Assembly: GCF_002160055.1 (NCBI RefSeq)
Contig: NZ_NFJV01000005.1
Span: 62,001 to 126,000 of the forward strand
Direction of reading: 5' to 3'
Origin: Mediterranea sp. An20
Lineage (GTDB): Bacteria; Bacteroidota; Bacteroidia; Bacteroidales; Bacteroidaceae
DNA length: 64,000 nucleotides
Under the pieces are notes generated by a model. The model made no database searches. It saw nothing but the letters and a program-made list of their open reading frames with translations, and was not told where the DNA came from. This document shows, one piece after another, positions 53,900-63,933 of this stretch (position 1 is the stretch's first letter; every line of letters begins with the position of its first letter). A program made the position numbers and the translations under genes.

Positions 53900-54394
53900 A
53901 TGGAGAATTTTGCAGCTATAGATTTTGAGACGGCCAACCGCGAGCGTACCAGCGTATGCAGTGTGGGGATTGTGATAGTGAGGGACGGCAAGATACAAGA
54001 GAAAATATACCGTCTGATTCGTCCCTGTCCTAATTATTATAGTTATTGGAATACACAAGTGCATGGACTGACAAGGCAAGATACGGATGCCGCGCAGCTT
54101 TTCCCGGCCGTCTGGATGGAGGTGGCTCCATATCTCGCCGGGTTGCCGTTGGTAGCACACAACAGTACGTTTGACGAAGGCTGTCTGCGGGCTGTGTTTT
54201 CCAGCTATGGCATGGATTGGCCGGGCTATGAGTTTCATTGCACTTGCCGGGCTTCGCGCCGTGTTTTTGGCAAGGAACTTTCCAACCATCGGCTTGAGAC
54301 CGTGGCGGCTCGTTGTGGCTATGATTTGACAAGGCACCATCATGCTTTGGCAGATGCCGAGGCATGTGCGCGGATTGCCATGATGATTCTGTAA
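53900..54394 (+). CDS. DEDDh 3'-5' exonuclease (DnaQ-like)
   Basis: The 164-residue protein is a single exonuclease domain. ExoI is FAAIDFETANRERTSVCSVG (DxE), ExoII is PLVAHNSTFDEGCLRAVF, and ExoIII is the HHALADAEACARIAM block (H....D). It probably trims DNA or RNA 3' ends in the cytoplasm. The start at MENFAAIDFE fits; the longer frame adds no homologous sequence. A short tandem repeat follows. Confidence 0.88.
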   Translation: MENFAAIDFETANRERTSVCSVGIVIVRDGKIQEKIYRLIRPCPNYYSYWNTQVHGLTRQDTDAAQLFPAVWMEVAPYLAGLPLVAHNSTFDEGCLRAVFSSYGMDWPGYEFHCTCRASRRVFGKELSNHRLETVAARCGYDLTRHHHALADAEACARIAMMIL

Positions 54395-54430
54395 GGTCCT
54401 TCGCCTGTAGGCAAAACCTTGACTTGGGCA

Positions 54431-54502
54431 GCGTAACCTTAAGGTTTAGCTTGCTAAAGTTAAGGTTTAGCTCGCTAAAACTAAGGGTTAGCGTCCGTAA
54501 CC
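54431..54502. repeat. Short tandem and palindromic repeat after the exonuclease gene
   Basis: Units of 21-22 bp start at 54439, 54460 and 54481, sharing TTAAGGTTTAGCT.GCTAAA. The third is degenerate. Each unit can pair with its neighbour (CCTTAA/TTAAGG; TTTAGC/GCTAAA). Confidence 0.65.
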
Positions 54503-54745
54503 TGGACCTTGCCTGTACGTAGGCAGAGTGTCATGCTTTGGCGGTATGGTGCTTATACTGTAGAAACAAGGCCCGTCACGACATTAGACTGGCACGGGAC
54601 GGGAAAGCGCTCTTGACGGTTTTTAATGAAAGAGCACTGCACTTCTTGCACGGCTTCCTGTATTTATTGGAGGAAGAATTGGTCTGCTTATTGTCTTTTT
54701 TATTACTTTTGTACCCGAAATCAAGAACTTATAATCAAGGTACGT

Positions 54746-56122
54746 ATGAGTTTTAACATTGCAAAGACTAATGCAAAGCGAATTGTAATTGTAGGTGGAG
54801 GATTTGGCGGTCTGAAATTGGCCAATGCACTCCGTAAAACGGGTATGCAGGTAGTGTTGGTGGATAAGAATAACTTCCATCAGTTTCCGCCTTTGATTTA
54901 TCAGGTGGCATCTTCCGGCATTGAGCCAAGTTCCATCTCTTTCCCATTCCGCAAAATTTTCAGGAAACGTAAAAACTTCTATTTCCGCATGGCGGAGGCC
55001 CGTTCGATATTCCCGGATCGTAAAATCCTTCAGACTTCCATTGGTAAGATAGAATATGACTACCTGGTGCTTGCAGCAGGCACAACCACTAATTTCTTTG
55101 GCAATAAGCATCTGGAAGAAGAGGCAATGCCTATGAAGACCTTGTCGGAAGCTATGGGGTTGCGCAACGCTTTGCTCGGCAATCTGGAGCGGAGCATTAC
55201 GTGTGCTACTGATCAGGAACGTAATGAACTGCAGAATATCGTGATTGTAGGAGGCGGTGCCACAGGAGTGGAAATTGCCGGTGTCTTGTCTGAGATGAAG
55301 AAGTACGTGCTTCCGGCCGATTATCCCGATATGGACAGCAGCCAGCTGAATATCTTTTTGATTGAAGCAGCCGGTCGTTTGCTGGGAGGTATGTCGCCTG
55401 AGTCTTCGGCTGCCGCAGAGCAGTTCTTGCGCAATATGGGCGTAAATGTGTGTCTGCATAAAAAAGTGACGGATTACCGCGACCATAAGGTCATCTTTGA
55501 AGACGGTATGGAAATACCCACCCGTACGTTTATCTGGGTGAGCGGTGTGCGTGCTGTCGGCATCGGCAATATGCCGTCAGAGTGCATCGGGCGTGGAGGC
55601 CGTTTGAAAGTGGATGCTTATAACCGGGTAGAAGGTTTGCAGGATGTATTTGCCATTGGTGACCAGTGTATTATGACTGCCGACAAGGATTATCCCAATG
55701 GTCACCCTCAACTGGCCCAGGTAGCCATACAGCAGGGTAAACTTCTGGCTGCTAACCTGAAGAGAATGGAGAAAAAGAAACCCCTGAAGTCTTTCCGCTA
55801 TAAGAATTTAGGCTCGATGGCTACGGTAGGACGTAACCGTGCAGTGGCAGAATTCAAGAAGGTCAAGACACAGGGATGGATTGCATGGGTCTTGTGGCTG
55901 GTAGTGCATCTGCGTTCCATCTTGGGTGTGCGCAATCGGGTAAGTGTGATGTTAAACTGGATTTATAACTATTTTACTTACGACCAGTCTTTGCGCATCA
56001 TTGTCTATGCCCGTAAAGCCAAAGAAGTGCGCGAGCGTGAGGAGCGTGAGGCCCGTGTGCATTGGGGTGAAGACTTGCAGGATGCCGAGAAGAAGTCGGG
56101 AGATAATCCAATCAAGAAATAA
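54746..56122 (+). CDS. Type II NADH dehydrogenase (NDH-2-like)
   Basis: The 458-residue flavoprotein has FAD motif [20 protein letters not shown] and NAD motif [20 protein letters not shown]. It also has [10 protein letters not shown] and a C-terminal amphipathic/hydrophobic anchor ([18 protein letters not shown]). NDH-2 passes electrons from NADH to quinone at the inner membrane without pumping. Start chosen at [20 protein letters not shown]. It heads a plus-strand run with mnmA 14 bp downstream. Confidence 0.9.
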   Translation: MSFNIAKTNAKRIVIVGGGFGGLKLANALRKTGMQVVLVDKNNFHQFPPLIYQVASSGIEPSSISFPFRKIFRKRKNFYFRMAEARSIFPDRKILQTSIGKIEYDYLVLAAGTTTNFFGNKHLEEEAMPMKTLSEAMGLRNALLGNLERSITCATDQERNELQNIVIVGGGATGVEIAGVLSEMKKYVLPADYPDMDSSQLNIFLIEAAGRLLGGMSPESSAAAEQFLRNMGVNVCLHKKVTDYRDHKVIFEDGMEIPTRTFIWVSGVRAVGIGNMPSECIGRGGRLKVDAYNRVEGLQDVFAIGDQCIMTADKDYPNGHPQLAQVAIQQGKLLAANLKRMEKKKPLKSFRYKNLGSMATVGRNRAVAEFKKVKTQGWIAWVLWLVVHLRSILGVRNRVSVMLNWIYNYFTYDQSLRIIVYARKAKEVREREEREARVHWGEDLQDAEKKSGDNPIKK

Positions 56123-56136
56123 AATCAGACAACGGA

Positions 56137-57207
56137 ATGAATCCCCCAAAGCGTGTGTTGGTGGGTATGAGCGGAGGCATAGACAGTACCGCTACCTGCC
56201 TGATGTTGAGAGAACAGGGATATGAAGTCTTGGGACTGACCATGTGGGTATGGGGGGATGAGCCAGTAGAAGCTCATGCCCTTGCCCAAAGTATGGGTGT
56301 GGAACATTATGTGGCCGATGAACGGGATGCTTTCCGTCAGACGGTGGTGAAGTATTTCATCGATGAGTATCGCTCTGGTCGCACACCCAATCCTTGTGTG
56401 ATGTGTAATCCGTTGTTTAAGTTCCGTATCTTGTCCGAATGGGCCGATAAACTGGGATGCGCCTATATAGCTACCGGGCATTACAGCCGGTTGGAGAAGC
56501 ATGGCGAAGCAGTCTATATTTGTGTAGGCGATGACGAGAAAAAAGACCAGTCTTATTTCCTTTGGCGTTTGGGGCAGGACGTGTTGAAGCGTTGTATATT
56601 TCCCCTCGGAACCTTTACCAAATTGCAGGTACGCGAGTATTTGCGCGGCAAGGGGTATGCCTTGAAAGCCGAAGGAGGTGAGAGCATGGAGGTTTGCTTC
56701 ATCAAAGGCGATTACCGTGATTTCTTGCGTGAGCATTCTCCGGAGATAGACAAAGAAGTAGGACCCGGGTGGTTTGTCAATGCCGAAGGCCTGAAGCTGG
56801 GAGAGCATAAAGGCTATCCCTATTATACGATTGGACAGCGCAAAGGCTTGGAAATAGCGTTGGGAAAACCGGCTTACGTATTGAAAATCAATCCGGAAAA
56901 GAATACGGTTATGCTGGGCGATGCCGTTGGACTGAAGACGGAATGGATGTTGGCAGAACAGGCACAGTGGACGGATGAGACTGAGTTTTTCGGACATCCG
57001 GATTTGTGTGTGCGTATCCGTTACCGCAGTAAGCCCATTCCTTGTTCGGTGAGCCGCTTGGATGATGGACGTTTATTGGTGCATTTCCAGGAAGAGGCTT
57101 CTGCCGTTGCTCCGGGACAGTCCGCTGTCTTTTATGTGGGCCGTCGAGTGGTAGGTGGGGCATTTATTGCTTCTCAACGGGGCATTGGGATGTATATACC
57201 GTCGTAA
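56137..57207 (+). CDS. mnmA: tRNA 2-thiouridine(34) synthase
   Basis: The 356-residue enzyme thiolates U34 of tRNAs for Lys, Glu and Gln. It has the PP-loop [20 protein letters not shown], the first catalytic Cys in [15 protein letters not shown], and the second in [16 protein letters not shown]. The C-terminal beta domain is complete. It lies 14 bp after the NDH-2 gene and 26 bp before the subtilase. Confidence 0.95.
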   Translation: MNPPKRVLVGMSGGIDSTATCLMLREQGYEVLGLTMWVWGDEPVEAHALAQSMGVEHYVADERDAFRQTVVKYFIDEYRSGRTPNPCVMCNPLFKFRILSEWADKLGCAYIATGHYSRLEKHGEAVYICVGDDEKKDQSYFLWRLGQDVLKRCIFPLGTFTKLQVREYLRGKGYALKAEGGESMEVCFIKGDYRDFLREHSPEIDKEVGPGWFVNAEGLKLGEHKGYPYYTIGQRKGLEIALGKPAYVLKINPEKNTVMLGDAVGLKTEWMLAEQAQWTDETEFFGHPDLCVRIRYRSKPIPCSVSRLDDGRLLVHFQEEASAVAPGQSAVFYVGRRVVGGAFIASQRGIGMYIPS

Positions 57208-57233
57208 CGATTGAATTTTTTTTAATGTTTACT

Positions 57234-58616
57234 ATGAAGAAGCTGATATTAAGCATTGCTTTGGTTTTAATGTGTGCCGGTGCTCGGGGAGAAGGAGATA
57301 CCCTGAAGTATCGTGTCTGTTTGAAAGATAAGGCTGTTACGGAGTATTCTCTGAAGAAGCCGGAGGATTTTCTTTCCCGCAAATCCATAGAACGCAGGTT
57401 GCGCCAGAATCTGGCTATCGACTCCACAGACCTGCCGGTTTGTAAAAAATATGTGGATGAGATTTGCCGGTTGGGAGCGCACGTCGTAGTGACCGGAAAA
57501 TGGGAGAATTTTGTGACCGTGTCGTGCAATGATACGATGTTGGCTTCCCGTATGGCAGCCTTGCCTTTTGTCCGTTCCGTAGAGCTGGTGTGGAAAGCAC
57601 CGGCGGAAAGTAATAAGGGATTGTCTGCCAAACGTGATACATTGATTAACCATCCTACAGTCTATCCGGATAGCACTTATGGAACAGCCTTCCGGCAGAT
57701 TGCCATAAGCCGTGGAGATCGGCTGCATGCAGCAGGTTTCCGTGGACAGGGGATGACTATTGCCGTCATTGATGCCGGCTATCACAATGCCGACAGCATA
57801 ACAGCGATGCGCAATATCCGAATTCTGGGAACCCGTGATTTTGTGGAACCGGGTGCGGATGTGTATGCCAAAGGAAGTCACGGCATGATGGTGCTGTCGT
57901 GTATGGGAATGAACCGGCCTGAAGTGATGGTGGGCACAGCTCCCGAAGCATCTTATTGGCTGTTGCGTAGCGAGGATGAACGAAGTGAGCAATTGGTGGA
58001 ACAGGATTATTGGGCGGCAGCCGTTGAGTTTGCCGATAGCGTAGGGGTTGACGTATTGAATACTTCTCTGGGATATTATGAATTTGATGACCGTTCGGAG
58101 AATTACCGGTTGTGTGAGCTTGACGGACACCATGCTTTAATGTCCCGTCAGGCTTCCCGTATCGCCGATAAGGGAATGGTACTGGTATGCAGTGCAGGCA
58201 ATGCCGGTGCTGGCTCGTGGAAGAAAATAACGACTCCGGGCGATGCGGAGAATGTACTTACGGTAGGTGCGGTTGATAGAGGTGGCGTCTTGGCTCCTTT
58301 CTCTTCCATAGGTAATACGGCAGATGGCCGTATCAAGCCCGATGTTGTAGCTGTAGGTCTGGGCTCGGCTGTTATGCAGACGGATGGTAATCAGGGGCGG
58401 GCCAACGGGACCTCTTTTGCCTCGCCTATTATGTGTGGGATGGTGGCTTGTTTATGGCAGGCCTGCCCGGAACTGACTGCCAAGGAGTTGATTGCGCTGG
58501 TCCGTCGCTCGGGAGACCGTGTGAATTATCCGGACAATATCTATGGCTTCGGAGTGCCTGATGTGTGGAAAGCTTATGGATGGTATCAGAGCCGGGGAAA
58601 AAGAGCCAATCTGTAA
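57234..58616 (+). CDS. Secreted subtilisin-family (S8) serine protease
   Basis: The 460-residue protein has a signal peptide (MKKLILSIALVLMCAGARG) and the catalytic triad: Asp in TIAVIDAGYHNADSI (DAG in place of DTG), His in YAKGSHGMMVLSCMG, and Ser in NGTSFASPIMCGMVACLWQA. The pro-region is about 130 residues and may be the inhibitory domain. It should act in the periplasm or outside. I prefer the Met at 57234 because the signal peptide starts there. xseA begins 15 bp downstream. Confidence 0.9.
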   Translation: MKKLILSIALVLMCAGARGEGDTLKYRVCLKDKAVTEYSLKKPEDFLSRKSIERRLRQNLAIDSTDLPVCKKYVDEICRLGAHVVVTGKWENFVTVSCNDTMLASRMAALPFVRSVELVWKAPAESNKGLSAKRDTLINHPTVYPDSTYGTAFRQIAISRGDRLHAAGFRGQGMTIAVIDAGYHNADSITAMRNIRILGTRDFVEPGADVYAKGSHGMMVLSCMGMNRPEVMVGTAPEASYWLLRSEDERSEQLVEQDYWAAAVEFADSVGVDVLNTSLGYYEFDDRSENYRLCELDGHHALMSRQASRIADKGMVLVCSAGNAGAGSWKKITTPGDAENVLTVGAVDRGGVLAPFSSIGNTADGRIKPDVVAVGLGSAVMQTDGNQGRANGTSFASPIMCGMVACLWQACPELTAKELIALVRRSGDRVNYPDNIYGFGVPDVWKAYGWYQSRGKRANL

Positions 58617-58631
58617 TCTGCTGTTTATGTC

Positions 58632-59876
58632 ATGAAAGAGCCTCTGTCTCTGTATGAGTTGAATTCGCGTGTGCGTCAGACGCTGGAGGAAGGATTGGCC
58701 GGTACGTATTGGTTGCAGGCTGAATTGTCTGAGGTGCGTGTCAATGCCAGTGGACATTGCTATGTGGAGTTCGTGCAGAAGGCTCCGAAAGGCAATGTCC
58801 TGTTGGCCAAGGCACGAGGCACTATCTGGTCCAATGTCTTTCAGCTGCTGAAGCCCTATTTTGAAGAAGAGACGGGGCAGCCGTTTGTGGCTGGCATCAA
58901 AGTATTGGTTGAGGTCGTAGTAGGTTTTCATGAGCTTTACGGCTATAGTCTGACTGTGCTTGATATAGATCCGGCTTATACATTGGGCGATTTGGCTCTC
59001 CGACGCCGTGAAATACTGAAGCAACTGGAAGAGGAAGGGGTGCTGACTTTGAATAAAGAGCTTCCTATGCCAATGTTGCCGCAGCGGGTGGCGGTTATTT
59101 CATCGCCTACGGCAGCTGGTTACGGCGATTTTTGCCATCAGTTGCAATACAATCCACGGGGGTATTACTTCCACGTAGAACTGTTCCCGGCAGTAATGCA
59201 AGGGGACAGTACAGAAGAAACTATCCTCGCTGCTTTGGATGACATCAATGCACGTCTGCAGGAATTTGATGTAGTAGTCATCATTCGTGGAGGGGGCGCT
59301 ACTTCCGATCTTTCCGGTTTTGATACCTATATGTTGGCTGCAGCCTGCGCCCAGTTTCCTTTACCTGTCATTACTGGTATAGGTCATGAACGTGACGATA
59401 CGCTGTTGGATAGTGTGGCCCACACACGTGTGAAGACTCCCACTGCCGCCGCAGAATATCTCATAGCCTGTATGGAGGAGACGGCGACTGCTCTCTTTGC
59501 TTTGGCGACCCGCGTACAGGAAGGTGCCCGTGCCCGTTTGAGGCAGGAACATTTGCGTCTGGAGGGGCTTCGGCATCGCATTCCATCGGCTGTTTACCGG
59601 TATGTGGCTCGTGCCCGTATGACTTTGCTTTCGCTGCATAAGGATCTGGAGCAATCTGCATTAACTTGCTTATCGTCTTGCCGCCATAAGCTGGATTTGT
59701 TGCAGCAACGTCTGGAGGATGCTTCACCAGAAAAGCAGTTGGCACGTGGGTATAGTCTTACATTAAAAGATGGAAAGGCCGTGAAGGATGCCCGTACATT
59801 GCAGCCAGGCGACCGTATTGTCACCTGGTTGTGCCAGGGGGAGATACTGTCGGAGGTTGTTAATCATAACTCATAA
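58632..59876 (+). CDS. xseA: Exodeoxyribonuclease VII large subunit
   Basis: The 414-residue subunit has the N-terminal OB fold (LYELNSRVRQTLEEGLAGTY, then WLQAELSEVRVNASGHCYV) and the catalytic region with ISSPTAAGYGDFCHQL and VVIIRGGGATSDLSGFDTYM. The rest is coiled coil ending in LARGYSLTLKDGKAVKDART. With XseB it degrades single-stranded DNA. The xseB start follows 22 bp downstream. Confidence 0.95.
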   Translation: MKEPLSLYELNSRVRQTLEEGLAGTYWLQAELSEVRVNASGHCYVEFVQKAPKGNVLLAKARGTIWSNVFQLLKPYFEEETGQPFVAGIKVLVEVVVGFHELYGYSLTVLDIDPAYTLGDLALRRREILKQLEEEGVLTLNKELPMPMLPQRVAVISSPTAAGYGDFCHQLQYNPRGYYFHVELFPAVMQGDSTEETILAALDDINARLQEFDVVVIIRGGGATSDLSGFDTYMLAAACAQFPLPVITGIGHERDDTLLDSVAHTRVKTPTAAAEYLIACMEETATALFALATRVQEGARARLRQEHLRLEGLRHRIPSAVYRYVARARMTLLSLHKDLEQSALTCLSSCRHKLDLLQQRLEDASPEKQLARGYSLTLKDGKAVKDARTLQPGDRIVTWLCQGEILSEVVNHNS

Positions 59877-59898
59877 TTCATAAATCTTTTGTTTATAT

Positions 59899-60111
59899 AT
59901 GGCTATCAGGAAAAAGGAAACGTTTGCCGAATCCATGTCTCGTTTGGAGAAAATCGTGGCACAGATAGATAATAACGAACTGGACATAGACATGCTGGTT
60001 GACAAAATCAAGGAAGCTACCGAATTGGTAGCCTTTTGCACCAGGCAATTGACGAAAGCTGAAGACGAAGTGGAAAAATTACTGGCCGAAAAGCCGGAAA
60101 GTAAAGAATAA
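59899..60111 (+). CDS. xseB: Exodeoxyribonuclease VII small subunit
   Basis: The 70-residue protein has the family core KKETFAESMSRLEKIVAQID, followed by NNELDIDMLVDKIKEATELV. Length is normal. It pairs with XseA to form exonuclease VII. The toxin-antitoxin antitoxin gene follows 35 bp downstream. Confidence 0.93.
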   Translation: MAIRKKETFAESMSRLEKIVAQIDNNELDIDMLVDKIKEATELVAFCTRQLTKAEDEVEKLLAEKPESKE

Positions 60112-60146
60112 ACCGTACATTTGTGCGGACAAAAGAGAATCTGTAT

Positions 60147-60410
60147 ATGACAACCATTGATTTGAGAAAAGCCGTCTTGGAGGAGGTCATCGCCTTGTGG
60201 GATGATGAAGAGACCATGCAGCAATTGCTGGACTATTTGCAATCGCTGCGGGGAGTCGACCGTCAGGCTTGTATCAACGGATTGCCTTACACCCGTCAGG
60301 AGCGACAGAATGCATTGATGCAGGCTGAGGCAGATGTTATGTCTGGCAAGGTTTCGGCTCATGATGAAGTCGTTGTCCGGATAAAAGAAATGATGGAAAC
60401 ATGGAAGTGA
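60147..60410 (+). CDS. Probable antitoxin of a ParE-type pair
   Basis: The 87-residue protein is acidic at the N-terminus (LRKAVLEEVIALWDDEETMQ) and ends in KVSAHDEVVVRIKEMMETWK, the AHDEV pattern seen in small antitoxins of Bacteroidetes RelE/ParE loci. No DNA-binding domain is obvious. Its stop codon overlaps the toxin start by ten bases. Both genes sit in the gap between xseB and ilvE. Confidence 0.72.
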   Translation: MTTIDLRKAVLEEVIALWDDEETMQQLLDYLQSLRGVDRQACINGLPYTRQERQNALMQAEADVMSGKVSAHDEVVVRIKEMMETWK

Positions 60411-60700
60411 TTTGGACTCAAGAGGCGGAACGACAACTGTTGGTATTGGCTGAGTATTATCGGCAGTCGGCAGGCTCTGTGACTGCAAGCGGTATTATAC
60501 AGCGTATCTTGGATGCAGTGGCTTGCCTGGCAGATTCGCCGCATGTCGGACAGTATCTTGTCCGGAGAGGTCAGGCTTACCGCGCGGTTATGGTGCCTGC
60601 TTATGGTAGAGTCATTTACCGGATAGTAGGCAATAAGGTCGTGATTGTGGCGGTATGGGATTGCCGCCGTGATTCTTCGGATTCCTTCAAGGGGGCATAA
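60401..60700 (+). CDS. RelE/ParE-family toxin
   Basis: The 99-residue protein has the RelE/ParE superfamily layout: EVIWTQEAERQLLVLAEYYR at the N-terminus and MVPAYGRVIYRIVGNKVVIV at the C-terminus, ending in a WDCRRD motif. ParE toxins poison gyrase, RelE toxins cleave mRNA; the sequence does not decide. It overlaps its antitoxin by ten bases, a strong sign of a coupled pair. Start at MEVIWTQEAE. Confidence 0.82.
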   Translation: MEVIWTQEAERQLLVLAEYYRQSAGSVTASGIIQRILDAVACLADSPHVGQYLVRRGQAYRAVMVPAYGRVIYRIVGNKVVIVAVWDCRRDSSDSFKGA

Positions 60701-60732
60701 GCAAACAAGGATTTAACTAATATATAATGTGT

Positions 60733-61752
60733 ATGAAAGAAATAGATTGGGCCAATCTGTCCTTTGGATACATGCGGACAGATTACAACGTGAGAATCTA
60801 CTATCGTAACGGTCAATGGGGTGAACTGGAGACATGCAGCGAAGAGTACATACCCCTGCACATGGCTGCTACCAGCCTGCACTATGGCCAGGAAGCTTTT
60901 GAAGGACTCAAGGCTTTCCGGGGTAAGGACGGAAAGATACGCATCTTCCGCCTGGAAGAGAATGCAGCCCGTCTGCAGTCGACCTGTCGCGGTATTCTGA
61001 TGCCCGAACTTCCTACCGAGCGTTTCCGCGAAGCTGTTGTGAAGGTGGTGAAGCTGAACGAGCGTTTCATCCCGCCTTATGAAAGCGGCGCATCGCTTTA
61101 TATCCGTCCCTTGCTTATCGGAACGGGAGCACAGGTAGGGGTAAAGCCGGCCAACGAATATCTTTTCCTTATATTCGTGACGCCCGTAGGTCCATACTTT
61201 AAAGGTGGATTTGCTGCTACGCCTTATGTTATTACCCGCAAGTACGACCGTGCTGCTCCGTTGGGAACTGGCACCTTTAAGGTAGGTGGCAACTATGCTG
61301 CCAGTCTGCGAGCCAGCAAGGAAGCCCATGACGCAGGCTATTCTGCCGAGTTCTATCTGGATGCCAAGGATAAGAAGTACATGGACGAGTGTGGTGCTGC
61401 CAACTTCTTCGGTATCAAGGATAATACTTATATCACTCCCTTGTCTACTTCCATCTTGCCCAGCATCACGAACAAGAGCCTGATGCAGTTGGCCGAGGAT
61501 CTGGGCCTGAAGGTAGAACGCCGCCCCATCCCCGAGGAAGAACTGGCTTCTTTCGAAGAAGCAGGTGCCTGTGGTACGGCAGCTGTTATCAGCCCTATCA
61601 GTCATATCGACGATCCGGAGAACGGCCGGAGTTATGTCTTTACCAAAGACGGGACACCAGGCCCCATCTCCAGCAAACTGTATCATAAGTTGCGTGCTAT
61701 CCAGTATGGGGATGAGCCGGACACGCACGGATGGGTGACTGTCGTAGAGTAA
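60733..61752 (+). CDS. ilvE: Branched-chain amino-acid aminotransferase
   Basis: The 339-residue PLP class IV enzyme makes valine, leucine and isoleucine from their 2-oxoacids. It has [40 protein letters not shown], the PLP-lysine in [17 protein letters not shown], and [20 protein letters not shown]. The Met at 60733 gives the family start; 60727 is the alternative. It could cooperate with the branched-chain oxoacid oxidoreductase at 4-7 kb. Confidence 0.95.
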   Translation: MKEIDWANLSFGYMRTDYNVRIYYRNGQWGELETCSEEYIPLHMAATSLHYGQEAFEGLKAFRGKDGKIRIFRLEENAARLQSTCRGILMPELPTERFREAVVKVVKLNERFIPPYESGASLYIRPLLIGTGAQVGVKPANEYLFLIFVTPVGPYFKGGFAATPYVITRKYDRAAPLGTGTFKVGGNYAASLRASKEAHDAGYSAEFYLDAKDKKYMDECGAANFFGIKDNTYITPLSTSILPSITNKSLMQLAEDLGLKVERRPIPEEELASFEEAGACGTAAVISPISHIDDPENGRSYVFTKDGTPGPISSKLYHKLRAIQYGDEPDTHGWVTVVE

Positions 61753-61762
61753 ACCTGTTGGC

Positions 61763-62524
61763 ATGGGAAAAGGAAAATTACAGAAATTTGCCGACATGGC
61801 TCATTATCCGCACGTCTTCGAGCACCCCTATGCCGGGCCCGAAGGCGTGCCTTTTGCGATGAGGGGTAAGTGGGACGAGGGCTTCTTTGGCAACGGTCGT
61901 CCTCTGACTTTGGAACTGGGATGTGGCAGAGGAGAATATACCGTAGGATTGGCCCGTCGTTTTCCTGAGCAGAACTTTATTGGTGTTGACATCAAAGGTG
62001 CCCGCATGTGGACTGGTGCTACCGAGGCTTTGCAAGAGGGACTGAAGAATGTTGCTTTCTTGCGTACACGCATCGAGGCCATTGACCAGTGTTTCGCTTC
62101 CGGGGAGGTGGACGAATTGTGGCTCACCTTTTCTGACCCGCAGATGAAGAAGGCAACCAAACGTTTGACTTCTACTTATTTCCTTGAGCGATACCGGCGT
62201 TTCCTCAAAGACGGAGGACGGATACATCTCAAGACTGACAGCAACTTCATGTTTACTTACACCCGCCTGATGCTGGAGCATAATGCACTGTCGGTTGAGG
62301 CTATTACGGACGACCTCTATCATTCTCCCTTGGCCAATGGTGTGCTGACAGATATACGCACGTATTACGAACAGCAATGGCTGGATCGCGGCATGACTAT
62401 CAAGTACATCTGTTTCCGTCTGCCACAGACCGGGACGCTCTCTGAATCCGATGTGGACATCCCCTTGGACGACTACCGTAGCTATGGACGCAGCAAGCGA
62501 AGCAGTCTTCAGACGTCTAAGTAA
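61763..62524 (+). CDS. trmB: tRNA (guanine-N7)-methyltransferase
   Basis: The 253-residue SAM enzyme makes m7G46 in tRNA. It has [37 protein letters not shown] and the family motif [17 protein letters not shown]. It begins 10 bp after the ilvE stop, so the two are probably co-transcribed. Length is normal. Confidence 0.93.
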   Translation: MGKGKLQKFADMAHYPHVFEHPYAGPEGVPFAMRGKWDEGFFGNGRPLTLELGCGRGEYTVGLARRFPEQNFIGVDIKGARMWTGATEALQEGLKNVAFLRTRIEAIDQCFASGEVDELWLTFSDPQMKKATKRLTSTYFLERYRRFLKDGGRIHLKTDSNFMFTYTRLMLEHNALSVEAITDDLYHSPLANGVLTDIRTYYEQQWLDRGMTIKYICFRLPQTGTLSESDVDIPLDDYRSYGRSKRSSLQTSK

Positions 62525-62668
62525 ATCGCTGTAGCCAGTCTTTAAGAGAATGATATAATACCCGACAATCATCTGGCTGTTCTGATATTGCATCAGACGG
62601 CGTTTCTTCCTGCATCGGAGGTCTATGGTGAGATCTTATCCGAATGTAGATAATTAGTATTTAATGAT

Positions 62669-63772
62669 ATGATAACGATTTATCCCAAACTGATACACGA
62701 CGCACTGGCTACCGTGCGTTATCCTGGCAATGGCAAGAACCTTGTCGAGGCCGGAATGGTGGCAGACAACTTGCGCATCGATGGTATGAAAGTCAGCTTT
62801 TCGCTCATCTTTGACAAGCCGACCGACCCCTTTATGAAGTCGATGCTGAAGGCGACCGAGACGGCTATACACACTTATGTATCACCCGATGTCGAGGTGA
62901 CTATCAGTACTGAGAGTCGCCAAGCGGCCCGTCCCGAACCCGGCAAGATGCTGCCGCAGGTAAAAAACGTCATTGCTGTTTCCAGCGGTAAAGGCGGGGT
63001 AGGCAAGAGCACTGTAGCCGCCAACTTGGCCGTAGCTCTTGTGAGACTGGGCTATAAAGTGGGGCTGTTGGATGCCGATATTTTCGGTCCTTCTGTGCCC
63101 AAGATGTTCCAAGTGGAAGATGCCCGTCCTTATGCCGAGCAGAAAGATGGGCGCGATCTCATCGTCCCCATCGAGAAATACGGGCTGAAGTTGCTTTCCA
63201 TCGGTTTCTTTGTCAACCCCGACCAAGCGACGCTGTGGCGCGGAGGCATGGCCAGCAACGCCTTAAAACAGTTGGTGGGTGATGCCGATTGGGGAGATTT
63301 GGACTACTTCGTCATTGACACCCCGCCGGGTACCAGCGACATTCATCTAACTTTGCTCCAGACACTTGCCATTACAGGGGCTGTCATTGTCACTACCCCC
63401 CAGCAGGTGGCTTTGGCCGATGCCCGCAAAGGGATTGACATGTACCGCAATGACAAGGTGAATGTGCCCATCTTGGGCTTGGTAGAGAACATGGCATGGT
63501 TTACGCCTGCCGAGCTGCCGGAGAACAAGTATTACATCTTTGGCCGTGAGGGAGGAAAACGTTTGGCCGATGAGTTGGGAGTGCCTTTGTTGGGACAGAT
63601 TCCTCTTGTGCAGGGCATCTGTGAGAGCGGTGATGCCGGACAACCCGTGGCATTGGATACGAATACACTGACGGGACGGGCTTTCCTGCAGTTGGCTGCC
63701 GCCGTTGTACGGCAAGTGGATAGGCGCAACGTTGAGATGCCACCTACCCACATTGTCGAAGTAAAGAAATAA
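62669..63772 (+). CDS. Mrp/ApbC-family iron-sulfur carrier ATPase
   Basis: The 367-residue protein has an N-terminal MIP18/DUF59-like domain (about 1-90) and a ParA-type ATPase domain: IAVSSGKGGVGKSTVAANLA (double-Lys Walker A), DADIFGPSVPKMF and FVIDTPPGTSDIHLTL. Such proteins carry Fe-S clusters to apo-enzymes. The CxxC that bridges the cluster in E. coli Mrp is missing: the matching region reads ENMAWFTPAELPENKYYIFG. It may hold the cluster elsewhere or work differently. Confidence 0.9.
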   Translation: MITIYPKLIHDALATVRYPGNGKNLVEAGMVADNLRIDGMKVSFSLIFDKPTDPFMKSMLKATETAIHTYVSPDVEVTISTESRQAARPEPGKMLPQVKNVIAVSSGKGGVGKSTVAANLAVALVRLGYKVGLLDADIFGPSVPKMFQVEDARPYAEQKDGRDLIVPIEKYGLKLLSIGFFVNPDQATLWRGGMASNALKQLVGDADWGDLDYFVIDTPPGTSDIHLTLLQTLAITGAVIVTTPQQVALADARKGIDMYRNDKVNVPILGLVENMAWFTPAELPENKYYIFGREGGKRLADELGVPLLGQIPLVQGICESGDAGQPVALDTNTLTGRAFLQLAAAVVRQVDRRNVEMPPTHIVEVKK

Positions 63773-63790
63773 TTCAAGCCTTCGCAAGCT

Positions 63791-63913
63791 CAAGTTAGTT
63801 GACAAGGAACAAATGAGCGAGACAACAAGGTATTTGCCATACGCAGTTTGATACAAGCCTTGCTCGATGAGGTTTTTATAGCCTTGTTCGTTGGTTCCTT
63901 GTCAACTAACTTG
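63791..63913. repeat. Long inverted repeat downstream of mrp
   Basis: Perfect 20-bp arms (63791-63810, CAAGTTAGTTGACAAGGAAC; 63894-63913) enclose 83 bp. Inside, ACAAGG and CCTTGT extend the pairing imperfectly. Long hairpins of this form may end transcription or mark a mobile remnant. Confidence 0.8.
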
Positions 63914-63933
63914 GGATTGCGGAAATTGACAGA

